From Gnetum montanum (lineage: Eukaryota > Streptophyta > Gnetopsida > Gnetales > Gnetaceae): 64,000 bases of DNA. The stretch spans positions 4,443 to 68,442 of the forward strand of contig MNCI01005895.1 in the NCBI GenBank assembly GCA_015680685.1, in the 5' to 3' direction. The position numbers and the translations under genes are program-made. Of the stretch, positions 37,437 through 47,590 are shown piece by piece (the first letter of the stretch is position 1; each line of letters begins with the position of its first letter). The notes beneath the pieces are model-generated. The model did not search any database and had not been told where the DNA came from. It worked only from the letters and a program-made list of their open reading frames with translations.

Positions 37437-39367
37437 TCTGGAGGAATTGACCCGAGAGGCATCGACAAAGAAGTACAAAACACCACAAGAAAACTTGGTA
37501 GAAACATTGTCCTTTGGCACTTGGCCAGATGTCATCGCACTGTGTTCAAAAGTACCTGGGATTGGGAAATGAAGCTTGTAATTGGATTGGGAGATGGAAA
37601 TTACGGGGATTGGGAACTGATCAAGGGATTATGCATGGTAAAGGGAATGCTCTGGTGTGTATACGGGTCATGCTGATCCTTGTCAATAGCCATTGTTTAG
37701 CAGACTCGGAATCAAGGCATGAGATGTGCATCCTTTGGCGGAACAAGACTCTTGTTTAGTGTTTAAGAGGACTTGTTGGCCATGTGATGGTGGGTTACGT
37801 TCTCTGGAGGAACAGGCCCTTTGTTTGGTGTTAAAGAAAACCTGTTGGTGGAGAGCCAAAGCTACGCAATGAGATGTCACTTGAGCTTTTGAGACATGAG
37901 TGTTTGTTTCCAAGACAACTGCCTTCCAGCCTGGGGCTTATGGGAAGTGCCAAGGGTTTTCTGGTTCATTTTGCTCTTTGCTCTTTTCCCTTTCTTTGCT
38001 TTTTCTTTTCTTTTTTTTTCTTTTGTTGTTTTTGCTCTTTTTTTTGTTGTTTTTTTTTTGTTTTGTTTTTTGGAAAGAGCTTTCTTTCAATTTTGCACTC
38101 ATGCTCATGTGCCATATTGTGTGTTGCAGTTGCTTGAGAGTGTCATAGCGTGTAACAGTAGGCTCAAATTTTTGGGGTGTACTGGGTGTATCTGGGAAAT
38201 GTAACTGGGTAGGAAAGGGAGTAAGAGTGTTGGGGAAATGGAGAATGTATTGGGAACTGGGTATGTACTTTTGACCAGATTGATTAACCTAGTTACGTGC
38301 ATCAGAAATAATGTGGCCCCTTGTCACCGTGATGAAGTGTATCCGTGTATGAGCACCACTAGGTGTCATCCTGCAAACACAAGTTTAAGAAGACGAGAAA
38401 ACCACAAGTGAATGAGTTAGCGAACACTTCAGGCATGAATGTGACTGATGCAGATGGAGACGCCATGTGAAACTTGAGGCAAACAGAATGAGCAGCAATA
38501 GTGTTGTCAAAGCCGGTGTGATGAATGAAGCAGCAGGCATGTCAAGGATTACAGTAGCAGATGAATGTGCTAGAAATGATCTGGCCAGTTTATAGTNNNN
38601 NNNNNNNNNNNNNNNNNNNNNNNNNNNNNNNNNNNNNNNNNNNNNNNNNNNNNNNNNNNNNNNNNNNNNNNNNNNNNNNNNNNNNNNNNNNNNNNNNNNN
38701 NNNNNNNNNNNNNNNNNNNNNNNNNNNNNNNNNNNNNNNNNNNNNNNNNNNNNNNNNNNNNNNNNNNNNNNNNNNNNNNNNNNNNNNNNNNNNNNNNNNN
38801 NNNNNNNNNNNNNNNNNNNNNNNNNNNNNNNNNNNNNNNNNNNNNNNNNNNNNNNNNNNNNNNNNNNNNNNNNNNNNNNNNNNNNNNNNNNNNNNNNNNN
38901 NNNNNNNNNNNNNNNNNNNNNNNNNNNNNNNNNNNNNNNNNNNNNNNNNNNNNNNNNNNNNNNNNNNNNNNNNNNNNNNNNNNNNNNNNNNNNNNNNNNN
39001 NNNNNNNNNNNNNNNNNNNNNNNNNNNNNNNNNNNNNNNNNNNNNNNNNNCATCATGACGCCAGGACATTCTATGGTATCAGTTTTAAGTCATGATGCCA
39101 GGACTGTTCTGTGGTATTAGTTTTAAGTCATAATCCAGGACTATGTGGATGTAGGCATGTGTGTCCGTATGATCCTATAAACAAAAGCAACTAGAGAAAA
39201 CAATGTTAAATAGCCACTTCAGAAAACATGAATTGAAATGCACAAGTGAATAGAAAATAAAGTGAAAAGGTGGTAGTTTAAGGCCTTTTCGGGCCACTTG
39301 TTCTAGTTTAAGGGCCTTTCGGGCCACATGCAAGCACGTAAGCTAGTACAATGCAAACTAAGGTGAC
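37437..39367 (-). other. Non-coding 3' region of D with assembly gap
   Basis: No RT, RNase H or integrase motif is seen on either side of the gap (38597-39050). Two diverged copies of a GGMGGAACARG...TTTGTTTRGTGTT block lie at about 37736-37765 and 37808-37833. A pyrimidine-rich tract fills 37975-38075. Right of the gap a 38-base unit with CATGATGCCAGGAC is repeated two to three times (39051-39150). GTTTAAGGSCYTTTCGGGCCAC occurs twice at 39277-39330. The gap therefore probably sits in tandem-repeat sequence. Confidence 0.6.
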
Positions 39368-40619
39368 CTATGCACAACGAACAAAGGTGAGGAGTGGGCA
39401 GCGGTTAGATGTGTCTTTGGCCATAAGGGAGTCTTGATTATGCGGTTTTTTCTTAGTCAGACATGGTCTAGGAGGTGCGCTAGTTTGTTGTGGGAGGTTT
39501 TCAGTTTTTACCCTTCGTTCGGGTGTTTTAGCTCTAGGTGTTGTGTTTATTCTTGTGGGTGTTGCTTCAAGAGGCTCCTCTTTCACGACTTGTGACATGT
39601 CTATGTTGTGATCAGCTTGAAAGGGAGTGTTGCTGCCATGTATAATGACTTGTCCACCTTCGTATGGAAGGCGGATTTCTTGATGTATCGGTGAAGAAAC
39701 GACTCGTTGTTGCGCTAGCCATGGTCTGCCACGAATCATGTTGAAATTGGGCATCTCTTCTATGACAGTGAACTCCGCGCTGGTGGGGAATTGTTCACCT
39801 GCCACAAAGGCTAAGTTGATTTTGCCCTTGATTGTGACATATGATCCATTGAAAGATTTTAAACACGTGGTTTCTGTTGGCATGATCTCATCTGATGCCT
39901 AGTTTGTCGATGATGGAGTATAGAACTACGTTTGTAGCCGCACCGTCATCAACATGCACTCTGCGAATGGTACATTGCCCGACACGTACACTGATTGATA
40001 ATGGAGCTGTTGTGACTTCCCCTCGTTCAGGGTCACGTTTAATTGTATCATCACTAAAGACTAAGGTGTTTGAACCCAATCCTTGTGGTGTGTGTTGTGA
40101 AATCATTATACCGATGGATTCCATGTTAGCAGGGATGTCCTCTGTAACAGGAATAGATGCTAATGTTTGTGCTAAGGCTTCACGATGAGCCGATGATGTC
40201 ATGAGTAGGTCGTACAGGCTCATGGTTGTGTTCTTTTGTTTGAGCGTTTGTTTCACCTGGGAGAGTGTAGCTACAAAGTCTGTGTTTTCTACCATTGTGT
40301 TGGTTGCCTCTGTGTGGGTTGAGGGCTTAGGCCTAGTTTGTTTGGGATTAGGGGTAGGGCCCCCGGTGTTTAGTTGTTGTATACTAGGTGTTGCCTTTGT
40401 TTCGGCTATGGGCATTATTCGTTGTTCATTTTTCCTCTTCTGCTGCCATTTGGTAGGCTTATCCGTGTTGTTGTCAGGGTTGACTCTTGAGGGAGGAGAG
40501 ATTGAGACGTTTCCTATGGTTGGGCTCTGGGTAGGTGAGGGGCCATTGCGCGGTGGCACTTTTATGACAAATGGTAGCTTAGGAGGAGTTGTTGGTGTTT
40601 GACTAGCTTGTTGTGGCAC
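39368..40619 (-). pseudogene. Protease region of element D
   Basis: Two open frames, 40619-39888 (243 codons) and 39883-39368 (171 codons), adjoin with a one-base frame change after KLGIR. The first starts inside the linker (FVIKVPP motifs), and near its end carries the aspartic protease signature RVHVDDGAATNVV at about 39960-39920; DDG replaces the classical DTG, as I recall for Tat-lineage elements. The second reads LKSFNGSYVTIKGKINLAF, then IRGRPWLAQQRVVSSPIHQE, the C-terminal half of the fold. It would cut Gag into its mature parts. The frameshift breaks this copy. Confidence 0.75.
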
Positions 40620-41010
40620 CTTGATAACGAAAGGTTTCTTAGCTGTTGTCGTTGGTGCGTCGTGCTAGTTTAACGTCTTAGCGGATGACTGTGGTTGTAC
40701 TTTGACCACAAAGGGTGTCTTCGGTGCTCGAGATTGCATTGAATCTTGCCAGTTTAACATCTTAGCGGACGTGTGTGGTGGTACTTTGACCACAAAAGAT
40801 GTCGTCGGTGCTCTAGGTGGCACCTTGATGATGATGGGAGGCCTCTTGCTCATGGAGGTGGAGGGGATTGTTGCCTTGCTAGGAGGCACACGAATCACAA
40901 AAGGTTGCTGCACAGGTTTAGGCTTACTATCTATGTCAATAGAGTTTATGACATAGGGGGCATCATCTGTGCTCGGTTGATTCAGGGTGTTGGTGTTTAG
41001 TTGGCCCCGT
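40549..41010 (-). repeat. FVIKVPP-like protein motif repeats in D
   Basis: Six variants occur in the linker between Gag and protease: PFVIRVPP, PIIIKVPP, SFVVKVPP, PFVVKVQP, PFVIKVPQ and PFVIKVPP, separated by 15-30 residues rich in Pro, Thr and Ser. Element F has three or four decayed copies at the same place, so the multiplication predates their split. Confidence 0.7.
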
Positions 41011-42764
41011 TCTATCATTGCTTGTAGATCATCCTTTAACGCACGACAGGTGTCGGTATTGTGATCAAACATCTAGTGGTAATGACAGAATTGGTCTAAC
41101 TTGAAATGTCGTGGAACCGGGGGCTCATTTGGTGCTGCTAAGGTGGGGTTCTTTAGTAGTTCGCAGTACCTGTCATGTCAGCAGCGAGCATTCTCTGCTA
41201 CTTGTTTGTATTGGATTTGCCCGGCTTTAAGGAGGTGCTCTAGGAGTTCTGAAGGTCGTGCAGGTAGAGGTGTGTACTTAGAGCGATCTTTGTGCTGAAA
41301 GTTGGGCCTTGGGATGGCCCTTATTGTTGTAGAAGGTTTGGTACTGGTGTTAGTTGTTTTTGTGCTTGCGGCCACAGTTTCTGTTGTTGCCCTTTGTTTG
41401 GCAACGTGTTGGTTCTTGTAAGCCACATAGGCGGGGTCATTGCTGGTTTGTGCTGCTTGTTCAATATTCTTGATCTGTGTGAACACTTGGCTCAACGTTT
41501 GAGCGCTTAGGTAGTACAGTTTTGACTTAACGAAGTCATTCACGGCTCCCTTCAGAATTGTAAGCAAATACTTTTCAGGGATGGGCTCATGAAGTTCGTT
41601 AAGGGCTGCACTCCATCGTTGGATGAACTTTTGCACAGGCTCAAGTGGTGCTTGTTTCACCTGTATCAGACTGTCTAGTGTGGCTTCAGGCTTGAGGTTG
41701 TACTTAAACCGGGTAACGAACTGATGTAACAGATCCTCCAGAGAGGATATGGAGTTACGAGGCAAGGCTCGGTACCAGTCTAAGGCTACACCCATTAAGG
41801 ACATAGCGAACACTCGCAAGATTGCGTGGGGCCAAGCTTGAAGCAATAGAGTTTCTGATCGAAACGTGACTAAGTGAGCGTTTGGATCTCCCTCCCCATT
41901 GTACTTGGTTAACTGGGGCAATGCGATTCCCTTGGGTAAAGCTAATGGTGGCACTGAAGAGCTAATTGGATCGTCGCGATAGAAATCTAGTACTTTAACT
42001 TGTTCAGTGTTGTCAGCTTTGAGTTGCTTTATCTCATCCGCTAATGCTTGCATCATCTGTTTTGCTTCTGCCCACTCTTGAGCGGTAGGCAGATTAGTTG
42101 GTTGGGGAGGTTGTTGGGTTGTCATTTGTTGCTGTGGAGTGATGTTCAGAGTTGCGGTTGTGGGGTGTGGCACGTTGAAGTGAGTGGGTTGTTGAACAAG
42201 GGGTATGGCCCCTTGCCTAGCCACAAACTGTGAAGTGACACCCTGGATGTGTGGGGCCGATGTAGTGAAAGTGGCCCCATGCATTTGCACGTGTGGTATG
42301 TACTGGGTGGAGATGGGGGTGGGTAATCTCTGTTGGGATACTGGTGCTTGTATGCTCGTTGACACTTGGTGAGTGGCCGCCTGTCCCATGCGAGGATGGA
42401 ACGATGGGTTCACGTGAGTATGGGGACTGAGGGTGTGGTGTGAATCCTCAGGTTCAGAGTATGCCTCGAAGTCATCTACTTCATGTTGGTTTTGGGGCTC
42501 CTCATTGGGTCGCCGTGAGTTTTGGCTCCTTACCAGAAGGAGCTGGGAGATGAGTTTATGCTGAGGTTTAGAAAGGGGGATGATGTCATATATAGAGGGG
42601 ACGAATTCATGACCTCCCATGTATATGTGCTCGAAGTTTCATTTTGCCTCCTGTTCTATGGTGTCAACAGGAAGGTTGGCTTAAATCTTCACATAGATGT
42701 AGTTATACTGTTCTTGTGTGGGGGCTAGGAAGGCGCATGCGTTAGAGGTCGAGGATGACTCCAT
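40620..42764 (-). pseudogene. gag of element D
   Basis: Start chosen at the ATG in 42764, which begins MESSSTSNACAFLAPTQEQY; two stops follow before the long open frame 42620-41178 (480 codons). Residues 60-175 of that frame are Gln/Pro/Thr/His-rich. A short coiled coil (EWAEAKQMMQALADEIKQL) comes next. The core at about 220-375 contains LDWYRALPRNSISSLEDL and VQKFIQRW, typical of retrotransposon Gag. Beyond a TGA at 41180 the frame continues (PRHFKLDQFCHYH, then FDHNTDTCRALKDDLQ), with TAG codons near 41072 and 40663 that look like Trp to stop changes. Gag would form the particle. Confidence 0.8.
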
Positions 42765-43117
42765 GGTGATGTGTGACGGGGGAACGTATAACAAGTGTCG
42801 AGTGTGTTTTGGGCTAAGTGTGCAGAGTGTTTGGTGTGTGAACACTGAAAATTTTTCCAAGTGTCTAGCGTGTACAATGTAAATGGGAGAAAATTTGGCT
42901 AAGTATAAAATTATGAACCGTAGTTGGACGCGGATGGCAATTTCGGGTAAGAGGAAGTCATCTCGGAATCGTTATGTTGTGTGTATTGTATGCCTTAGAC
43001 AAGGTGATCCATGTTTGTGCGAATCGCAGCGAATTCGGCTTTGAAACGGGCTCGTTTTGGGTGTTTTTGTTGAAAAAACACTGTAGCGGTACTGTATCAG
43101 TACTGTAGTAGCGTAAA
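42765..43117 (-). other. Leader of element D, non-repeated part
   Basis: This is untranslated leader between the tandem arrays and the gag start. No conserved frame is seen. Confidence 0.5.
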
Positions 43118-43217
43118 CACTGTAGCAGCGTATACGCCCAAACACTGTAGCAGCGTGTACGCCCGGACACTGTAGCAGCATATACGCCCGGTCACTGTAG
43201 CAGCGTATACGCCGGGA
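43118..43217 (-). repeat. Leader tandem array, 4 x 25 bp
   Basis: Four units of exactly 25 bases begin CACTGTAGCAGCGTATACG in plus orientation (43118, 43143, 43168, 43193). They share the CACTGTAGC core with the adjoining 20-bp array and the CGTATACG palindrome with the U3 of the same element. Confidence 0.85.
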
Positions 43218-43357
43218 CACTGTAGGAAGCGTAAAAGCACTATAGCGAGCGTAAAAGCACTGTAGCAAGCGTAAAAGCACTGTAGAAAGCGTAAAAGCAC
43301 TGTAGCAAGCGTAAAAGCACTGTAGCTAGCGTAAAAGCACTGTAGCAAGCGTAGACG
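43218..43357 (-). repeat. Leader tandem array, 7 x 20 bp
   Basis: Seven units of exactly 20 bases of the form CACTGTAGCAAGCGTAAAAG start at 43218 and every 20 bases to 43338. They directly follow the 25-bp array. Downstream (43372-43455) an imperfect CAGCGTAGACGCT-GGGTTTCAGTTTGG unit recurs about three times. Confidence 0.9.
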
Positions 43358-43453
43358 ATGGGGTTTAGTTTAGCAGCGTAGACGCTGTAGTCTGTTAGCA
43401 GCGTAGACGCTCGGGTTTCAGTTTGGCAGCATAGACGCTGGGGTTTCAGTTTG

Positions 43454-43471
43454 GCCCTCCTTCTAGCGCCA
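43454..43471 (-). other. Primer-binding site of element D
   Basis: In sense TGGCGCTAGAAGGAGGGC lies five bases after the LTR end GGTCGGTACA. It starts with TGG, as required to pair with a tRNA 3' CCA end. I recall this block from other plant gypsy elements but cannot name the tRNA with certainty. Confidence 0.55.
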
Positions 43472-43476
43472 AAAAC

Positions 43477-45458
43477 TGTACCGACCGAAATCGTCGGTGC
43501 AAGGCTGGAACGTTATGAGCACCGAAAGATCTACGAACAAGCACAGTCGACCCTGCCTCTGCTTGAGGGCAAGCTGGAACGGACGAAGGCAGAGTGCCTT
43601 GAATGGTCTGCACGCGGATCAAACAAGGACTTCCCCAACGTTTGCCGCTACAACACGTTGGGTTACATGTAAACAATGCACGTTAAATGTAAACCGTAAA
43701 CAAGCACGATAATGTAAATGAGCCTATAAACGTAAACTGAAAAACAAAGGAAACTGCAATAAATCTAAGCAAAATGTAAACTGCTTTGTATTGAGATTTG
43801 ATTACAAAGTACACCGGTCCAAACACAGTTGTGGCTGAGCACAAGGCAGACGTAAAGCCCCGGTGGGTGCAGGGATGCGGCTGGTTGGCACGGTAGGCGG
43901 AGCGTAAAGATTGTGCTCGGCGTACAGAACTCCCAGCGTAAGCATAAGCGTAAGAGGGTTTCTGGGCTCTTGTTTGCAGCGTAATTGCTCTGGGTCTGCT
44001 CTGGTAAATTTTTGCGGCCCTTGAAAATGTGGAAAACTAGGCTTTTTATAGGTGGGGTTTTGCTGGGAAAATCAGGTTGGGAGACACGTGGCGTATCGAC
44101 CGGGTGCTTATAATTTAGAAACATTGTATACGCTGGGCGTATATGCTACATCAGGCCAACGTATACGTTGGGCGTATATGCTGGACTTGCTGGGCGTGTG
44201 GACTTGGATGGATGCTGGTGTATACGCTAGGCGTATACGCTGATGCATGCTGGCGTCTACGCTGGGTGTCTACACTGCGCGTCTACGCTGATGGATGCTG
44301 AGCGTAGAGGATGCCAACGTAAGCGTATAGCATGCCAGCGTAAGCCAAAAATGTGCCCAGCGTATACACATAAAAATGCTTCATTTTAAGGTTAAAAATT
44401 GATATTTGGGTGCCCAAGAGCTACTGGAAACCCTAGGGAAGGTCCTGGGGGGTCTGGATGCTCGATTCTGGCACGTTTTGACTCATTTCTGGGGCCCGAA
44501 AGTCTCTCTACGCTGGGCTTACGCCGGGCGTATACGCTGGGCGTAGAGGAATGAACGACCATCATTTGGAGCCTAAAATTTGATTTTCAAGTGCCTGAGA
44601 CCTGTTGGGGACCTTGGCTGGGGACCTTGGGGGTCTAGACGCTCAGGTCTAGCATGTTTTGACCCATTTCTGGGTCCCGAAAGTCTCTCTACACTGGGCG
44701 TAGAGGAATGAACGAACATCATTTGGAGCCCAAAATTTGATTTTCAAGTACCTAAGACCTACTGGGGACCTTGGGGAAGGTCCTAGTGGGTCCAGACACT
44801 CAGTTCTGGCATGTTTTGACCCATTTCTGGGGCCCGAAAGTCTCTCTACGCTGGCCTTACGCTGGGCGTAGAGGAATGAACGACCATCATTTGAAGCTTG
44901 AAATTTAATTTTCAAGTGCCTGAGACCTGCTGGGGACCTTGGGGAAGGTCCTGGGGTGTCCAGACACTCAATTTTGGCATGTTTTCATGCATTTCTGGGG
45001 CCCGAAAGTCTGTCTACGCTGGCCAAACCCCGGCGTCTACGCCGGGTGTATAGGGATGGAAGACCATCATTCGGAGCCCAAAATTCAATTTTCAAGTGCC
45101 TGAGACCTGCGGGAACCTTGGGGAAGGTTCTGGGGGGTCTGGACACTCCACTTTAGCATGTTTTGATGAGTTTTTGAGCCCCGAAAGTTGTTGTACGCTG
45201 GGCCTTACGCTGGGCATGTGTAGGCTAGCGTACAGGATGCATACTTAGTGAAAACCAAGTATTTTGAGCTTAAGATTTGCCAAGTTTGATGCCAGATGTC
45301 ATCGTAGTCTTCTTTGGGTCCCAGGGAACTTTTACTTGCTTGCTTTGACTTCGTTTGATGTTATTTTTTAGGCTTTCAAGCTTGGTCATGCTGAGGATCA
45401 ACATGACTTAGCTTAATTTCTATCTTCAGGTGTTAGCCAAAATTTTTGTGGTGTTTCA
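43477..45458 (-). repeat. 5' LTR of element D, complete
   Basis: 1,982 bases, TGAAACACC...GGTCGGTACA in sense. The left (U5) end was placed from the adjacent primer site and the TG/CA rule. U3 holds five units of about 175 bases (near 44429, 44609, 44773, 44931, 45113). CAGCGTATACGC palindromes lie at 44125-44360. TATA box at 44052-44042 (minus). Confidence 0.8.
44042..44052 (-). promoter_or_regulatory. TATA box of D 5' LTR
   Basis: CCTATAAAAAG on the minus strand, identical to the 3' LTR copy. It would drive the full-length transcript of D. Confidence 0.6.
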
Positions 45459-45885
45459 AGTATGACCACTTTAACATATGTGTAATGCTTGCTAATCCCA
45501 ATAACGCTTAATATTTTGTAACACAATAGCCCTATACATGATCAGGATGTGTACAAAAAGTGGGAATGTATGCTTATGCTAGGATTAGTTAATTGTTAGC
45601 TAGTTGTTAGACTACTTTAGTAATTAAATCCCTTTATTCATTATTCTTTATTCTTATGCAACTTAGAATATAAAAAGATAAAAATTATAAAAACCATATT
45701 CCATAGTTACACTTAACCATACCCTTGTACTCACAAATGTAACTAGGAAGACAATGATTACAACAATTGATTGACCTCCTAGAACAATATACGTAGAAAC
45801 CTTGAAGTCCTTGGAATTTGACCAAATCATACATAAACTCTTGTGATTCATATGGTTGGGTGTAGGATCTACTCATTGCTCATCA
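45459..45885 (+). repeat. Left LTR of element C, second part
   Basis: It resumes the alignment with the right LTR of C at about 61504 (AGTATGACC here, AGTGTGACA there) and ends CTCATCA, as the right LTR does. The summed length of both parts matches the right LTR within a base. Confidence 0.85.
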
Positions 45886-45905
45886 TTGGCATTATTGTTG
45901 ACGAC
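45886..45905 (+). other. Primer-binding site of element C
   Basis: TTGGCATTATTGTTGACGAC follows the LTR directly. Against the site I remember for Athila-type elements (TTGGCGCCGTTGCCGGGGA), nearly all differences are transitions, as cytosine decay would give. B and E have equivalent sites. Confidence 0.6.
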
Positions 45906-46040
45906 ATTTTTTTAGTTAGCTTTGTGAGATTTTAGGGCATAGTGAAAATCCTTCACATCATTGGATCAAACATCAAAGTTGAAATCATTCTAAATAATAA
46001 TAACTATAAATAGCACACTGAATTTTTCAACTAATCCAAA

Positions 46041-47590
46041 ATGTCTTCTTCTCATAGGCGAGATGGGTCAAAACCACAAGTTCCCCAAGAATGTAAAATG
46101 GTATTTACTCATCTAGAGGAGTTTGTACTTCATTTCACCTTCATTCTGCACCAAGATGAATAGCTGTGGTGGAGAGACATGGAATGGAATGTTCTATTGC
46201 CACCTAACCCATCAGTTCGTAGGATGCTACTCCAAACTCTCAAGAGATTGAGCATCAAGGATCCTAATGATGAATATATTATGTATGAACATGAATATCG
46301 AGACTATCATCCACCAAAACATAATGCAAAAGAGACCAAAAATAGGAGAAATTCTATGAAGCTACAAAGGAAAAATGGTTTAATAACCCCTTTTTCTTGC
46401 TAAATCATAAATACAATAAGGATTTTCTATCTAAGGATTCTCAGCATCTAGACTCTTCTCCACTTGATTTTGATGAAGGGGGCTTGAACCAAAATTTATA
46501 GTTCATTATAAACAATCCTAGTTCAAAAAACAATGAATCCCATGATCATGAAAAATCTAAAGATGGGAGTCATGGCAGGGACAAGGACAAGCATCATGAC
46601 GATGATCATGACAATGACCATTGAAGAGGGGATAGTAGGCACCATGATGCTAGTCCTCCTTCCTCTTCACCTTCATCATCCTCTCCATCCTCCTCAAGCT
46701 TTTACTAAAGCCACAAAGGGCATGATAGTGATGCAAGTGATCGGCGAGATAGAAATGATCATGATCATAGATCAAGATAGGATGACTGAGATCAGAGGTG
46801 TGGGCATTTAAGGGAGGCCCACCACCATGAGAGAAGGGGGAGCAAAGGTTATCATAGGCATCATGGCCATCATATAGGTCATAACTATGATAAGCCCTTG
46901 CTTGCAACTCAAAACATTCTAAACATTGTAAAGGCAATAAAAATTCCAATAAGTCATGTGAAACATAGCTGAATAAAGTAGCTGCATATGAACAATATCA
47001 AATCTATGGAATCATCTACAAGCCTTTCATGATGCTTTTTCCTTGTTGAACATAGAAAATGATTTGTAAAATCTTAAGTTATTTCCCACAATACTTATAA
47101 AAGAAGTAGAAAGTTGGTACCACTCTTTAGAGCTAGAATTAAGTTATAGATGGAGTAGGATGGTTGATCTATTTAACGAAAAATATTAGACATACTCTCG
47201 AGTATCCAAATTAAGAAAGTAGATTCAAGGATGGAAAAAATGAACACATGAACCCTTGAAAACCACCATAGGTCAATATTATTATCTTTTTCACAGATGT
47301 CCTAGCCATGGTTATTCTCAAAGGGAGAAACTTTACCATATCATAGATGAACTCCAATTAGAAATAAGGAGAACTCTTAAGGTCTATCCCAAAAGGAGAT
47401 TGTTAGAACTAAGAGCCTATTAGATCCAAAGGCTCATTGAGTAGGTTGCAAATGAAGAAGGAGAGCTCAAAAAGAGGGAAAGTGCTAAGGAGTACAATTA
47501 GGATCCTTCTATCAAATAAAGAAAAGTCTAGTTTGTTGATAGTGAAGAGGAGCCACCACTTGATAAAGTGGTGTAACAAAAATCTTTGTT
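46041..47590 (+). pseudogene. gag of element C
   Basis: Start at ATG 46041 (MSSSHRRDGSKPQVP). FILHQDE, then WWRDMEWNVLLPP, parallels B's FIFHQDS, MRWREI and GNIVLPL. Bases 46527-46890 encode a region very rich in His, Asp, Arg and Ser, including a serine-proline tract. The Gag core follows at about 47000-47230 (LKLFPTILIKEV, WYHSLELELSYRW, DLFNEKY). In-frame stops recur (for example at 46161 and 46622). It would form the particle and package RNA. The open 92-codon frame at 46533 is a shadow in another frame. Confidence 0.65.

Larger units (their letters stand above)
35987..45458 (-). mobile_element. Element D: gag-protease-only gypsy element
   Basis: The minus-strand order is 5' LTR (45458-43477), PBS-like site, leader with two tandem arrays, gag (42764-41178 and on), protease (to 39368), a non-coding 3' region with a 454-base gap, PPT and 3' LTR (37416-35987, incomplete). 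LTRs start TGAAACACC in sense. In the first 150 bases of the two LTRs I count eight differences, all transitions, so it is the youngest or near-youngest element here. No RT, RNase H or integrase is visible; only the gap could hide sequence. It inserted into the left LTR of C. Confidence 0.85.

Noticed and set aside
37874-38204. Phe/Leu-rich frames of 82-102 codons resembling membrane proteins
   Set aside because: They translate a pyrimidine-rich tract in three frames; no start context or family match.
38385-39069. Long frames across the N gap
   Set aside because: They are made almost wholly of unknown residues.
43118-43357. CRISPR-like array
   Set aside because: The units are contiguous 25- and 20-bp tandem repeats without unique spacers, inside a plant retrotransposon.
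43681-43690. D 5' LTR ending at 43681
   Set aside because: That point only marks where the truncated left LTR begins. A TG-starting end at 43477 next to a TGG primer site fits an LTR terminus better.
35981-45463. ACTAN/AGTAT as the target duplication of D
   Set aside because: The left D LTR end is missing 204 bases at the N, so the left flank cannot be trusted; the four-base agreement may be chance.
46533-46949. Frames of 92 and 99 codons with Met/Ile- or His-rich composition
   Set aside because: Both are other-frame readings of the His/Asp-rich Gag region of C.
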